From assembly GCF_030269545.1 (NCBI RefSeq), contig NZ_BSTN01000010.1, forward strand, positions 124,001 through 188,000: DNA of 64,000 nt. The letters are read 5' to 3'. Both the position numbers and the translations under genes were made by a program. Under the pieces are notes generated by a model. That model made no database searches and was not told the DNA's origin. It was given only the letters and a program-made list of their open reading frames with translations. Shown in pieces: positions 40,739-49,794 of this stretch; within the stretch, counting starts at the first letter, position 1, and every line of letters starts with the position of its first letter. The DNA comes from Actinomadura sp. NBRC 104425. Lineage in GTDB: Bacteria > Actinomycetota > Actinomycetes > Streptosporangiales > Streptosporangiaceae.

Positions 40739-41752
40739 GTGGTAAAGATCACCGACGTGGCGCGCCATGCCGGGGTGTCCCCGAGCACGGTGTCCTACGT
40801 GCTGAGCGGCAAGCGCTCGATCTCGGCCGAGACCCGGGAGCGGGTGCTGGCCAGCATCCGCGAGCTCGGCTACCGGCCGCACGCGGGCGCCCGCGCGCTG
40901 GCCAGCAGCCGGTCGAACGTGGTGGCCCTGATGATCCCGCTGCGCAGCGGCATCCACGTGCCCGTGGTCATGCAGTTCGCGGTCGCCGCGGTCACCACCG
41001 CGCGGCGGCACGACCACGATGTGCTGCTGCTCACCCAGGAGGAGGGCGTGGACGGGCTGCGCCGGGTGGCCGACAGCGCGATGGTGGACGCGCTGATCGT
41101 GATGGACGTGCAGATGGACGATCCGCGCGTCCCGCTGCTGCGTACCCTGGACCGGCCCAGCGTGCTCATCGGGTTCCCGGCCGACGCGTCCGGCCTGACC
41201 TGCATCGACCTGGACTTCCGCGCCGCCGCCGAGGCGTGCGTGCGGCACCTGGCCGAGCTGGGGCACCGGTCGGTGGCGCTGGTCGGCTCGCCGCCGGAGG
41301 TCTACCGGCGGCGCACCGGCTACGCCGAGCGCGTCGCCGAGGGCTTCCGCGCGGCGGTGGCCGAGTACGGCCTGACCGGCGTGCTGCACCCGTGTGAGTC
41401 CACCGCCGAGGCCGCCCGCGCGATGGCCGCCCGGCTGCTGGCCGACGAGCACGCGCCGACCGCGGTGGTGGTGCACAACGAGCCGGTCGTCGAACCGCTG
41501 GTGCGGGCGTTCCGCGCCGCCGGCCGGAGCATCCCCGGCGATCTGTCGGTGGTGGCCATCTGCCCCGACGAGGTGGCCGAGCGCGCCGAACGGCCGCTGA
41601 CGTCCGTCACCGTCCCGGCCGAGGAGGTGGGGCGGCAGGCGGTCGAGCTGCTCATGACCAAGCTGGAGGGCGGTCCGGTGCCCGCCGCCACCCTGGTGCC
41701 GCCCCGGCTGACCGCGCGGGCCAGCAGCGGGCCCGCGCCCGTGCCGTCCTGA
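40739..41752 (+). CDS. LacI-family regulator, probable xyloglucan-regulon repressor
   Basis: Repressor of 337 aa. I chose the GTG at 40739 because it yields the canonical family start MVKITDVARHAGVSPSTVSY; an in-frame ATG at 40727 adds four residues. Recognition residues after GVS are Pro-Ser. Hinge HAGARALASSRSNVV; effector domain with HRSVALVGSPPEVYRRRTGY and TSVTVPAEEVGRQAVELL. It stands between the transporter-GH31-GH1 and GH3-GH35-GH29 operons, both of which carry the exact operator TCGAAGCGCTTCGA, as do xylB and GH74. The inducer may be a xyloglucan disaccharide or xylose derivative (inference). Confidence 0.9.
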   Translation: MVKITDVARHAGVSPSTVSYVLSGKRSISAETRERVLASIRELGYRPHAGARALASSRSNVVALMIPLRSGIHVPVVMQFAVAAVTTARRHDHDVLLLTQEEGVDGLRRVADSAMVDALIVMDVQMDDPRVPLLRTLDRPSVLIGFPADASGLTCIDLDFRAAAEACVRHLAELGHRSVALVGSPPEVYRRRTGYAERVAEGFRAAVAEYGLTGVLHPCESTAEAARAMAARLLADEHAPTAVVVHNEPVVEPLVRAFRAAGRSIPGDLSVVAICPDEVAERAERPLTSVTVPAEEVGRQAVELLMTKLEGGPVPAATLVPPRLTARASSGPAPVPS

Positions 41753-41836
41753 CCGACATCTCCCGCCCCGCCGACCATCCGATCCGACCGACCGTCCGAA
41801 GGAGGACACCGACAAAAAGCCAATCCAGCCGGTTGA

Positions 41837-41850
41837 TCGAAGCGCTTCGA
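41837..41850. promoter_or_regulatory. TCGAAGCGCTTCGA operator before GH3-GH35-GH29
   Basis: Perfect 14-bp palindrome, extended to 16 bp by flanking A and T (41836-41851), 136 bases before the GH3 start codon. The stretch to 41985 holds the untranslated leader. Confidence 0.85.
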
Positions 41851-41985
41851 TTTCGCCGCGAACGGCGCGGGCGGCGCCGCCGGGCCCGGAAGTCGAAAGG
41901 CGCGTACGCAACGGACAACTGCAGACAGCACCTATCGGGGGATGGGGCCGAATTTCCTGATCGTCGCACGAATCGAGGAGGCGTG

Positions 41986-44900
41986 GTGCCGATCACCCGT
42001 CCAAGGTCGTCCAGACGCACCCGTTCGCCCGGCCGCTTCCGGCGGCCGCTGATCCCCGTGGCCGCCGCGGCCCTGGCCGCCGTCACCTCGGTGGGGCTGA
42101 CCGCCGCACCGGCGGCCGCGCGCGACACCCTGCCGTTCCGCGACCCCCGCCTGCCGGTGGACGCGCGGGTCGAGGACCTGCTCAAGCGGCTGACGCTGGA
42201 CGAGAAGGTGTCGCTGCTGCACCAGTACCAGCCGGCCATCCCGCGGCTGGGCATCAAGCGGTTCAAGACCGGCACCGAGGCCCTGCACGGGCTGGCCTGG
42301 TCCACCGATGTCAACGCGGGCGGCGCGGTGCGCACCGCCACCGCGACCGTCTTCCCGCAGTCGGTGGGCCTGGGCGCCACCTGGAACCCCGACCTGCTGA
42401 AGAAGATCGGGTCGGCGGTCGGCGACGAGGCCCGCGGCTACAACAAGGAGAACTCCGACGTCTGGGGCCTGCAGTTGTGGGCGCCGGTGGTGAACCTGCT
42501 GCGCGATCCGCGCTGGGGCCGCAACGAGGAGGGCTACTCCGAGGACCCCCTGCTCACCGGCGCCCTGGCCACCGCGTACGGCAAGGGCATCCAGGGCGAC
42601 GACGGCGAGTACCTCAAGGCAGCGCCGGTGCTCAAGCACTACATGGCCAACAACAACGAGGTCCGCCGCGACCAGACCAACTCCAGCCTGCGCCCCCGGG
42701 TGAAGAAGGAGTACGACGAGGTCCCGTTCAAGACGCCGCTGCAGGCCGACGCGGCGACCGGCGTCATGACGGCCTACAACCTCATCAACGGGCGGCCCGC
42801 CACGGTCACCTCGGACGTCAACGACCTGGTGCGCACGTGGGCCACCAAGCCGCTGTTCAACGTCACCGACGCGGGCGCCCCGAACAACCTGGTCGGCTCC
42901 CAGCAGTACTACGGCACCCTGGCCGAGGCCGACGCCGCCACCCTCAAGGCGGGTGTGGACAGCTTCACCGCCGACGACACCAACTCGGCCAACACCGTCA
43001 ACGCCGTCAAGGAGGCGCTGTCCAAGGGCCTGCTGGCCGAGTCCGACGTGGACCGGGCCGTGCGGAACATCCTCACACTGCGGGTGCGGCTCGGCGAGTT
43101 CGACCCGGACGGCGGCCCCTACGGCAAGATCGGCAAGGAGGCCGTCGACAGCACCGCGCACCGCACCCTGGCCCGGCAGGCGGCCACCGAGCAGATGGTC
43201 CTGCTGAAGAACCAGGGCAAGACGCTGCCGCTGAACGCCGACCGCACCGAGAAGGTCGCCGTCGTCGGCCCGCTCGCCGACACCCTGTACACCGACTGGT
43301 ACTCCGGCGCCCTGCCCTACCGGGTGACCCCGCTGGACGGCATCAAGAACCGCCTGGGGAGCAAGGGCACCGTCGCGGGCACCGAGGCCGCCGACCGCGT
43401 CGCGCTCAAGGACACCGCCACCGGCCGCTACATCACCGGCGGCGGCGCGGCCGAGGGCGACTTCCTCCGGCTGGGCGCCACCACCGCCGACGCCACCGCC
43501 CAGTTCGACGTGTTCGACTGGGGCCAGGGCAAGCTCACCCTGCGCAACGCCGCCAACGGCAAGGTCGTCGGCCGGTGGAGCGACCCGGCCAACAACAACT
43601 CCTGGACCGACTACTTCAAAAACGACCAGGCCCAGCCGAACGGCTGGTTCGTCCAGCAGATGTTCGACCTGGAGCAGCAGGACGACGGGACGTACCTGGT
43701 CCGCTACGCCGGCTACGAGAAGGACGAGGGCTGGGCCGAGCCCGACAAGACCTACCTCAAGGCCGCAGCCGACGGGCGCCTGACGCTCGGCACCAAGGCC
43801 GAGGCCGCCCGCTTCACCCGCGAGGTGCTGCGCAGCGGCGTGGACGAGGCGGTCAAGGCCGCCACCGGCGCCGACGCCGCCGTCGTGGTCGTCGGCAGCA
43901 TGCCGTTCATCAACGGCCGGGAGGCCCACGACCGCACCTCCATGGCGCTGGCCGGGGCCCAGTCCGAGCTGATCAAGGCCGTGCGCAAGGCCAACCCCAA
44001 CACGGTCGTGGTGGTGGAGAACAGCTACCCCACCACGCTGAACTGGGAGCAGGACAACGTCCCGGCGCTGCTGTGGACCAGCCACGCGGGCGCCGAGACC
44101 GGCAACGCCCTGGCCTCGGTGCTGTTCGGCGACACCAGCCCGTCCGGGAAGCTGCCGCAGACCTGGTACCGGTCCGAGTCCGACCTGCCGGACATCCTCG
44201 ACTACGACATCGTCAAGAGCGACCGCACGTACCTGTACTTCAAGGGCAAGCCGCTCTACCCGTTCGGGCACGGGCTGTCGTACGCCTCGTTCCGGTACGG
44301 CACGCCCAGGCTCAGCGCGCACTCGGTGGCCGCCGGCGGCACGGTGAAGGTGAGCGTCCCGGTCACCAACACCGGCCGGATCACCGCCGACGAGGTCGTC
44401 CAGCTCTACACCCACCAGCGGACCTCGCGGGTGAAGCAGCCGGTCAGGCAGCTGCGCGGCTTTAAGAAGGTGCGGCTGGCGCCCGGCCAGACCACGACGG
44501 TCACCTTCACCCTGCGCGCCGCCGACCTGGCCCACTGGGACGTCACCCGCAACAAGTGGACCGTCGAGAACGCCGTGCACGACCTGCTCATCGGCTCGTC
44601 GTCGGCCGACATCCGGCAGCGCGCCGCGCTGAAGGTGAGCGGCGAGACCGTCCCCGCCCGCGACCTGACCAAGGCGACCCGCGCCGCCGACTTCGACGAC
44701 CAGAACGGCGCCGAACTGGTCGACGAGACCAAGGTGCGCGGCGACGCGGTCGGCGCCGGCTCCGGCACCTGGATCTCCTTCGCCGGCGCCGACCTCGGCC
44801 GCGGCGTGACGGGGATCAAGGTGCGGGCCGCGCGCGAGGCCGCGGGCGACGCGACGGTCGAGGTCCGGCTCGGCGGCCCGAAGGGGCGCAAGGTCGGCAC

Positions 44901-45039
44901 GATCACCGTCCCCTCCACCGGCGACAAGTACGCCTACCGCGACCTCACCGCGCCGATCTCCGGCGCCGCCGGACGCCAGGACGTCTACCTGGTGTCCGAC
45001 GGCGACGTGCGGCTGAGCTCCTTCTCCTTCACCAGGTAA
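41986..45039 (+). CDS. Secreted GH3 beta-xylosidase/beta-glucosidase with inserted trefoil-like domain, Fn3 and C-terminal CBM6-like domain
   Basis: Exported enzyme of 1017 aa; GTG start with GAGGAGG. Signal peptide about aa 1-46 (basic start, APAAA). GH3 N-domain aa 47-370 with nucleophile Asp295 (NVTDAGAPNN) and WGLQLWAPVVNLLRDPRWGR. The GH3 C-domain begins at about 390 and is interrupted at about 466-615 by a fascin/ricin-like insert (RVALKDTATGRYITGGGA, LTLRNAANGKVVGRW), then resumes with VVVVGSMPFINGREAHDR and PFGHGLSYASF. Fn3-like about 775-850. The last 120 residues look like CBM6. The DAG nucleophile context resembles GH3 xylosidases of this insert-bearing type. First gene of a three-gene operon. 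Confidence 0.9.
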   Translation: MPITRPRSSRRTRSPGRFRRPLIPVAAAALAAVTSVGLTAAPAAARDTLPFRDPRLPVDARVEDLLKRLTLDEKVSLLHQYQPAIPRLGIKRFKTGTEALHGLAWSTDVNAGGAVRTATATVFPQSVGLGATWNPDLLKKIGSAVGDEARGYNKENSDVWGLQLWAPVVNLLRDPRWGRNEEGYSEDPLLTGALATAYGKGIQGDDGEYLKAAPVLKHYMANNNEVRRDQTNSSLRPRVKKEYDEVPFKTPLQADAATGVMTAYNLINGRPATVTSDVNDLVRTWATKPLFNVTDAGAPNNLVGSQQYYGTLAEADAATLKAGVDSFTADDTNSANTVNAVKEALSKGLLAESDVDRAVRNILTLRVRLGEFDPDGGPYGKIGKEAVDSTAHRTLARQAATEQMVLLKNQGKTLPLNADRTEKVAVVGPLADTLYTDWYSGALPYRVTPLDGIKNRLGSKGTVAGTEAADRVALKDTATGRYITGGGAAEGDFLRLGATTADATAQFDVFDWGQGKLTLRNAANGKVVGRWSDPANNNSWTDYFKNDQAQPNGWFVQQMFDLEQQDDGTYLVRYAGYEKDEGWAEPDKTYLKAAADGRLTLGTKAEAARFTREVLRSGVDEAVKAATGADAAVVVVGSMPFINGREAHDRTSMALAGAQSELIKAVRKANPNTVVVVENSYPTTLNWEQDNVPALLWTSHAGAETGNALASVLFGDTSPSGKLPQTWYRSESDLPDILDYDIVKSDRTYLYFKGKPLYPFGHGLSYASFRYGTPRLSAHSVAAGGTVKVSVPVTNTGRITADEVVQLYTHQRTSRVKQPVRQLRGFKKVRLAPGQTTTVTFTLRAADLAHWDVTRNKWTVENAVHDLLIGSSSADIRQRAALKVSGETVPARDLTKATRAADFDDQNGAELVDETKVRGDAVGAGSGTWISFAGADLGRGVTGIKVRAAREAAGDATVEVRLGGPKGRKVGTITVPSTGDKYAYRDLTAPISGAAGRQDVYLVSDGDVRLSSFSFTR

Positions 45040-45044
45040 CCCCC

Positions 45045-45086
45045 GGCCGGGCGGCGCCCCGGTCCCGGCTGGGGCGCCGCCCGGCC
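45045..45086 (+). terminator. Strong hairpin between GH3 and GH35 genes
   Basis: GGCCGGGCGGCGCCCC (45045-45060) pairs perfectly with its complement (45071-45086), 10-base loop, 5 bases after the GH3 stop. It may cause partial termination or protect the upstream mRNA, lowering GH35-GH29 expression relative to GH3. Confidence 0.7.
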
Positions 45087-45123
45087 TCCTCCTGGCCAAT
45101 CCCCCTCCTGGAAGGACACCGCC

Positions 45124-48009
45124 ATGCCAGGAAACCCCCGAAAACTGACCGTGCTGCTGGCCGCCGCCGCCGCGGCGGCCGGGCTCTGGGCGCCCACCGG
45201 CGCCGCCGCCGACACCACCGCCGCCCCCGCCGCAAAGACCGCCCACCGCGTCACCTACGACCGGTACTCGCTGAAGGTCGACGGCAGGCGCGTGCTGCTG
45301 TGGGGCGGCGAGTTCCACTACTTCCGCCTGCCCAGCCCCGACCTGTGGCGGGACGTGCTGGAGAAGATCAAGGCCGCCGGGTTCAACGGCGTGTCCCTGT
45401 ACTTCCACTGGGGCTACCACTCGCCCGCGCCCGGCGTGTACGACTTCACCGGCGTCCGCGACGTGGACCGGCTGCTGCGGATGACCGAGGAGCTCGGGCT
45501 GTACGTGGTGGCGCGCCCGGGTCCGTACATCAACGCCGAGACCACCGGCGGCGGGTTCCCCGCGTGGCTGAAGAACGTGCCGGGACGCGCCCGCTCCAGC
45601 GACCCCGGCTACACCCGCGCCTACCGCGAGTGGCTGGCGCACATCAACCCGATCATCGCCCGGCACCAGGTCACCCGCGGCGGCTCGGTGATCGCCTACA
45701 ACGCCGAGAACGAGTACGCCGCCAACACCGACCCCGCCTACATGGAGGACATCCAGAAGCAGGCGCGGGCCGCCGGCATCGACGTGCCCATCACCCACAA
45801 CCAGTGCTGCGACGCGTCGTGGACGCCGACCTGGGCGTCCGGGCAGGGAGCCGTGCAGATCCCCGGCGTGGACGACTACCCGCAGGCGTTCGAGTGCCGC
45901 GAACCCGACGTGTGGGGCACCTGGGGTGAAGGCGTTACCGAACGGCTCAGCGACGACGCCCCCGTGTACGCCGCCGAGTACCAGGCCGGGGCGATCGACG
46001 GCAACAAGGCCGGTTACGAAGGCTGCCGCCAGTTGACCGGCCCGAACTTCATGAAGGTGTACTACAAGTCGAACCTCATCGCCTCGGGCGCGACGATGTT
46101 CGGCTACTACATGTCGTTCGGCGGCACCAACTGGGGCCGGCTCGCCCAGCCCAACGACGTGTACACCTCCTACGACTACGGCGCCGCCATCACCGAGAAC
46201 CGGCAGCTCACCGGCAAGTACGACGAGTTCAAACGGCAGGGCCTGTTCGCCACCACGGTCGCCCCGCTGACCAAGACCGACCCGGCGGCCGCGCCGGCGT
46301 CCAGCGACGAGGCCGTGCACACCGAGGCCCGGGCCAACCCCGACACGCGCACCCAGTTCGTGCTCGTCCGGCACCCCGACCGCACGACCGACGCCGACGC
46401 CTCCGCCGACCTCACCTGGAACGCGCCCGACGGCACCTACAAGGTCCCGGTGCGGGTGAAGGGCCGCGACGCCAAGATCCTGGTGGCCGGGTACGACATG
46501 GGCGGCCAGCGGCTGGCGGTCTCCAGCTCCGAACTGCTCACCCACACCGCCGCGGACGGACGCGACGTCGCCGTGCTGTACGGCACCGAGGGAGTCCCCG
46601 GCATGACCGTGCTGCGCTACACGTCCAAGCCGACCGTCAAGGTGCTGGACGGCGACGTCCGCGCGAGCTACGACGGCAAGGGGAACCTGCGGCTGGACTA
46701 CACCCACCGGGGCCTGGCCCGCGTGCTGGTCACCGGCGGGGGACGGCGGCCGCTGCTGCTCCTGCTCGGCACCGACGCCGAGGCCGCCGAGTTCTGGAAG
46801 GACGGCAACGTCCTGGTGCACGGCGGCTCGCTGGTGCGGTCCGCCCGCGTCACCGGCGACACCGTCCACCTGCGCGCCGACACCGACGAGGCCTCCGACA
46901 TCGAGGTCTTCTCCGGCGCCGCCCGCATGACCGTCAACGGCGCGCCCGTCGCGGCCCGGCGCACCGCCGCCGGCACGCTCACCGGCCGCGTCCCCGGCCC
47001 CGCCCGGGTGCGGCTGCCCGAGCTCACCGGCTGGCGCACCGCGACCGGGGCGCCCGAGGCCCGGCCCGGCTTCGACGACCGGGACTGGACGGTCGCCGAC
47101 CGCACCACCACCGTCAGCCCGATCAAGCCGAAGACCCTGCCCGTCCTGTACGCCGACGACTACGGCTTCCACCACGGCCACGTCTGGTACCGGGGCCGCT
47201 TCACCGCCACCGGCGAGGAGAGCGAGGTCCGGCTGAACGCGATCACCGGCAAGGGCGGCATCTACCAGGTGTGGCTGAACGGCCGCTACCTGGGCTCGGC
47301 GGCGGGCGGCGAGCAGAAGGACTCCGACGCCCCAGTCAACCCCGACCCCGGTCCGGGGAACTTCGCCATCCCCTCCGGGCTGCTGAAGAAGGGCCAGACG
47401 GCCGTGCTGTCGGTCCTGGTGGAGAACATGGGCCACAACGACGACTGGACGGCCGACGACGTGCGGCACAAGCAGCCGCGCGGGCTGGTCGGCGCGTCGG
47501 TGACCGGCGCGTCCGGCCCGATCACCTGGAAGATCCAGGGCGCGTCCGGCACCGACCGGGTGCGCGGCCCGCTCAACAACGGCGGCCTGTACGGCGAGCG
47601 CACCGGCCGGCACCTGCCCGGCTACCCCGACCGCTCGTGGACGCCGGCGTCCCCGGCCGCCCGCGAGGTCGACGCGGGAGTGACCTGGTACCGCACCGGG
47701 TTCCGGCTCGACCTGCCCGAGGGCCACGACGTGCCGCTCACGCTGCGCTTCGGCGGCGGCAGCGGCGCCGCCCACCGCGTGCTGATCTACCTGAACGGCT
47801 GGAACCTCGGCGAGTACGTCAGCGGGGGACCGCAGCGCGACTTCACCCTGCCCGCCGGGATCCTGCGCCAGGACGGCGACAACACGCTGGCCCTCGCCGT
47901 GGTCGCCGAAGGCCGCGCCGCGGTCGGCCCGGTCAGCCTGAACGCCGTGGCCGTCCACCGCGGCGGCGTCCACGTCTCCGACGTCCCCTCGCCCGGGAGG
48001 ACCTCATGA
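45124..48009 (+). CDS. Secreted GH35 beta-galactosidase
   Basis: Exported beta-galactosidase of 961 aa. Signal peptide about aa 1-29. The barrel opens with RVLLWGGEFHYFRLPSPDLW, acid/base Glu197 (NAENEYA), nucleophile Glu285 (VYAAEYQAG), then FGYYMSFGGTNWGRL, a GH35 hallmark. The remaining 570 residues form several beta domains, the last two of jelly-roll type (VWYRGRFTATGEE, WYRTGFRLDLPEG). It would remove galactose from xyloglucan side chains. GAAGGACA precedes the ATG; the stop overlaps the fucosidase start. Confidence 0.93.
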   Translation: MPGNPRKLTVLLAAAAAAAGLWAPTGAAADTTAAPAAKTAHRVTYDRYSLKVDGRRVLLWGGEFHYFRLPSPDLWRDVLEKIKAAGFNGVSLYFHWGYHSPAPGVYDFTGVRDVDRLLRMTEELGLYVVARPGPYINAETTGGGFPAWLKNVPGRARSSDPGYTRAYREWLAHINPIIARHQVTRGGSVIAYNAENEYAANTDPAYMEDIQKQARAAGIDVPITHNQCCDASWTPTWASGQGAVQIPGVDDYPQAFECREPDVWGTWGEGVTERLSDDAPVYAAEYQAGAIDGNKAGYEGCRQLTGPNFMKVYYKSNLIASGATMFGYYMSFGGTNWGRLAQPNDVYTSYDYGAAITENRQLTGKYDEFKRQGLFATTVAPLTKTDPAAAPASSDEAVHTEARANPDTRTQFVLVRHPDRTTDADASADLTWNAPDGTYKVPVRVKGRDAKILVAGYDMGGQRLAVSSSELLTHTAADGRDVAVLYGTEGVPGMTVLRYTSKPTVKVLDGDVRASYDGKGNLRLDYTHRGLARVLVTGGGRRPLLLLLGTDAEAAEFWKDGNVLVHGGSLVRSARVTGDTVHLRADTDEASDIEVFSGAARMTVNGAPVAARRTAAGTLTGRVPGPARVRLPELTGWRTATGAPEARPGFDDRDWTVADRTTTVSPIKPKTLPVLYADDYGFHHGHVWYRGRFTATGEESEVRLNAITGKGGIYQVWLNGRYLGSAAGGEQKDSDAPVNPDPGPGNFAIPSGLLKKGQTAVLSVLVENMGHNDDWTADDVRHKQPRGLVGASVTGASGPITWKIQGASGTDRVRGPLNNGGLYGERTGRHLPGYPDRSWTPASPAAREVDAGVTWYRTGFRLDLPEGHDVPLTLRFGGGSGAAHRVLIYLNGWNLGEYVSGGPQRDFTLPAGILRQDGDNTLALAVVAEGRAAVGPVSLNAVAVHRGGVHVSDVPSPGRTS

Positions 48010-49532
48010 CGCACCTGATCGGCCGCCGCGGCCTCCTGGGCGCGGCCGCCGCCACCGCCGGGGCGGCCGCGCTGCTCGGCGGCGCCCCCGCCGCCGGGGC
48101 GGCGCCGCCGGCGCACGGCAACCGCTACGCCCTGCAGAAGCGGTTCGTCGACTGGCGCTTCGGCATGTTCCTGCACTTCAACATGGGCACCTACCACGAC
48201 GCCGAATGGGTGGAGCCCGACCGGGACCCGCAGACCTTCGACCCCGCCGACCTGGACTGCGGCCAGTGGGCGGACGCGGCCAAGGCCGCCGGCATGAAGT
48301 TCGGCGTGCTCACCGCCAAGCACCACGACGGCTTCTGCCTGTGGCCGTCCCGGCACACCGACTACTCGGTGGCGTCCAGCCCGGCCCGGGGACGCGACAT
48401 CGTCGGCGAGTACGTGCGGGCGTTCCGCTCGCGCGGCCTGGCCCCGTGCCTGTACTTCTCCATCTGGGACCGCACGAACGGCGTCGGGCCCGCCGGGTTC
48501 GACGACCGCCCGCCCATCACCCGCGAGGCGATCGAGTTCGTCAAGGACCAGCTCACCGAGCTGCTCACCGGGTACGGACCCATCCCGCTGCTGATCTTCG
48601 ACGGATGGGCCTGGCACTGGGCGTTCGGCCACCGGTCGGTGCCGTTCCACGAGATCCGCGAACACGTGGCGGCGCTGCAGCCCGACTGCCTGGTCCTCGA
48701 CCTGAACGGGCTGAGCGTGCCGTGGCATTCGGAGGTGCTGTTCGTCGAGGAGACCAAGGGCGGCGTGTTCTGCCCGCCCGGCAACGGCTACGCCGCCTCG
48801 CAGGGGCAGACGATCGCCCCGGCGGGCTGGTTCTGGCACCCGTCGACGCCGGGGAACCTGCTGAGCGCCGACGAGATCGTCGACGGCCACCTCAAGGTGC
48901 TCGAACCCCGGTACTGCACCTTCATCCTCAACTGCCCGCCGAACCCCCGCGGCCTGCTGGACGACACCGTCGTGCAGACCCTGCGCGAGGTGGGCAGGCG
49001 CTGGCGTCCCGACCGGACCCGCCGGCCCCTCCCGCCGCAGCCCGACGTGGTGACGCATCCGCTCACCCCCGTGGCGGCCACCGCCACCAGCGGTGACGCC
49101 GCCCTGGCCGTGGACGGCCACAGCGACTTCGGCTGGAACGGCCAGGCCGACCAGACGCTGTGGACGTCGGACGCCGCGCCCAGCGGGACGGCCCCGCAGT
49201 CGGTGACCCTCGACCTGGGCCGCGTGTACTCCGGTATCGACGTGCTGACCTACCTGCCGCGGCAGGACACCCGCACGGACTTCGTCCTGGAGGACTTCCG
49301 CACCGACGGGAACATCACGTCCTACCGGATCGCCGTCAGCGCCGACGGCCGGACCTTCCGCCCCGTCGCCCGGGGCGACTGGGCGCCCGACCACACCCTC
49401 AAACAGGTGACCTTCCGCCCGGCGACCGCCCGCTACCTGCGCCTGGAGGCCCTGTCCGCCTCCGGCGGCGGCCCGGCGATCGCCAGCGAGATCGGCTGCG
49501 GCGGCATCACCACCCGCCCCCGCCCGCTGTAA
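48006..49532 (+). CDS. Secreted GH29 alpha-L-fucosidase with CBM32-like domain
   Basis: Exported fucosidase, 508 aa. The N-terminal RRGLLGAAAATAGAAALLGG looks like a Tat signal. GH29 core with FGMFLHFNMGTYHDAEW, AKHHDGFCLWPS and nucleophile Asp199 (LLIFDGWAWHW); NCPPNPRGLLDD ends the catalytic domain. The last 150 residues are an F5/8 type C (CBM32-like) module (DLGRVYSGIDVLTYLPRQ, ARYLRLEAL). ATG overlaps the GH35 stop by four bases. Removing fucose exposes galactose for the GH35 partner, as in plant fucogalactoxyloglucan. Confidence 0.92.
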   Translation: MTHLIGRRGLLGAAAATAGAAALLGGAPAAGAAPPAHGNRYALQKRFVDWRFGMFLHFNMGTYHDAEWVEPDRDPQTFDPADLDCGQWADAAKAAGMKFGVLTAKHHDGFCLWPSRHTDYSVASSPARGRDIVGEYVRAFRSRGLAPCLYFSIWDRTNGVGPAGFDDRPPITREAIEFVKDQLTELLTGYGPIPLLIFDGWAWHWAFGHRSVPFHEIREHVAALQPDCLVLDLNGLSVPWHSEVLFVEETKGGVFCPPGNGYAASQGQTIAPAGWFWHPSTPGNLLSADEIVDGHLKVLEPRYCTFILNCPPNPRGLLDDTVVQTLREVGRRWRPDRTRRPLPPQPDVVTHPLTPVAATATSGDAALAVDGHSDFGWNGQADQTLWTSDAAPSGTAPQSVTLDLGRVYSGIDVLTYLPRQDTRTDFVLEDFRTDGNITSYRIAVSADGRTFRPVARGDWAPDHTLKQVTFRPATARYLRLEALSASGGGPAIASEIGCGGITTRPRPL

Positions 49533-49537
49533 CCGCA

Positions 49538-49575
49538 AAGGGGGGTGAGGGCCGTGTTCGGCCCTCACCCCCCTT
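49538..49575 (+). terminator. Terminator after the GH3-GH35-GH29 operon
   Basis: AAGGGGGGTGAGGGCC (49538-49553) and its perfect complement (49560-49575) with a 6-base loop, starting 5 bases after the GH29 stop. Confidence 0.85.
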
Positions 49576-49639
49576 CCTGCTCCGGAGGCGCCGTCGCGCG
49601 GTCAAAGGCGCGCGTCCCCGTGCCTTGCGGTGCGCGGAT

Positions 49640-49748
49640 CGAAAAATTTCGGGCGTTCGGGCAGGTCGGCGGGGTGGTCGTGAAAGAAGCGTGAAAACGG
49701 CGGGTGCGTACGGCGGCTCGGGGACTACCTTCGGGAAAGCCCTTTCCC
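49640..49748 (+). promoter_or_regulatory. Regulatory region of the pectin-lyase pair
   Basis: Three elements lie in the 262-base gap. CGAAAAATTTCG (49640-49651) resembles the xylanase-type motif. CGTGAAAG (49679-49686) and CGTGAAAA (49690-49697) are direct repeats. GGGAAAGCCCTTTCCC (49733-49748) is an inverted repeat built like the LacI operators here but with CC at its centre. TACCTT at 49726 may be the -10 box; no clear -35. Confidence 0.55.
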
Positions 49749-49794
49749 ACAGGGCGGCGCGAGCGCCGCCCGGGGCCACCGCAAGGGAGGAGCC

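Noticed and set aside
40807..40820. GGCAAGCGCTCGAT inside the LacI gene as an operator
   Set aside because: Only one half fits any operator class and it lies in conserved HTH-coding sequence (SGKRSIS), which explains it.
41932..47973. A 2013-codon open frame on the minus strand opposite GH3 and GH35
   Set aside because: Its translation is low-complexity Val/Gly/Arg/Asp sequence mirroring the reverse complement of high-GC codons. Both genes on the plus strand have full catalytic motifs. Long antisense frames are expected at this GC content.
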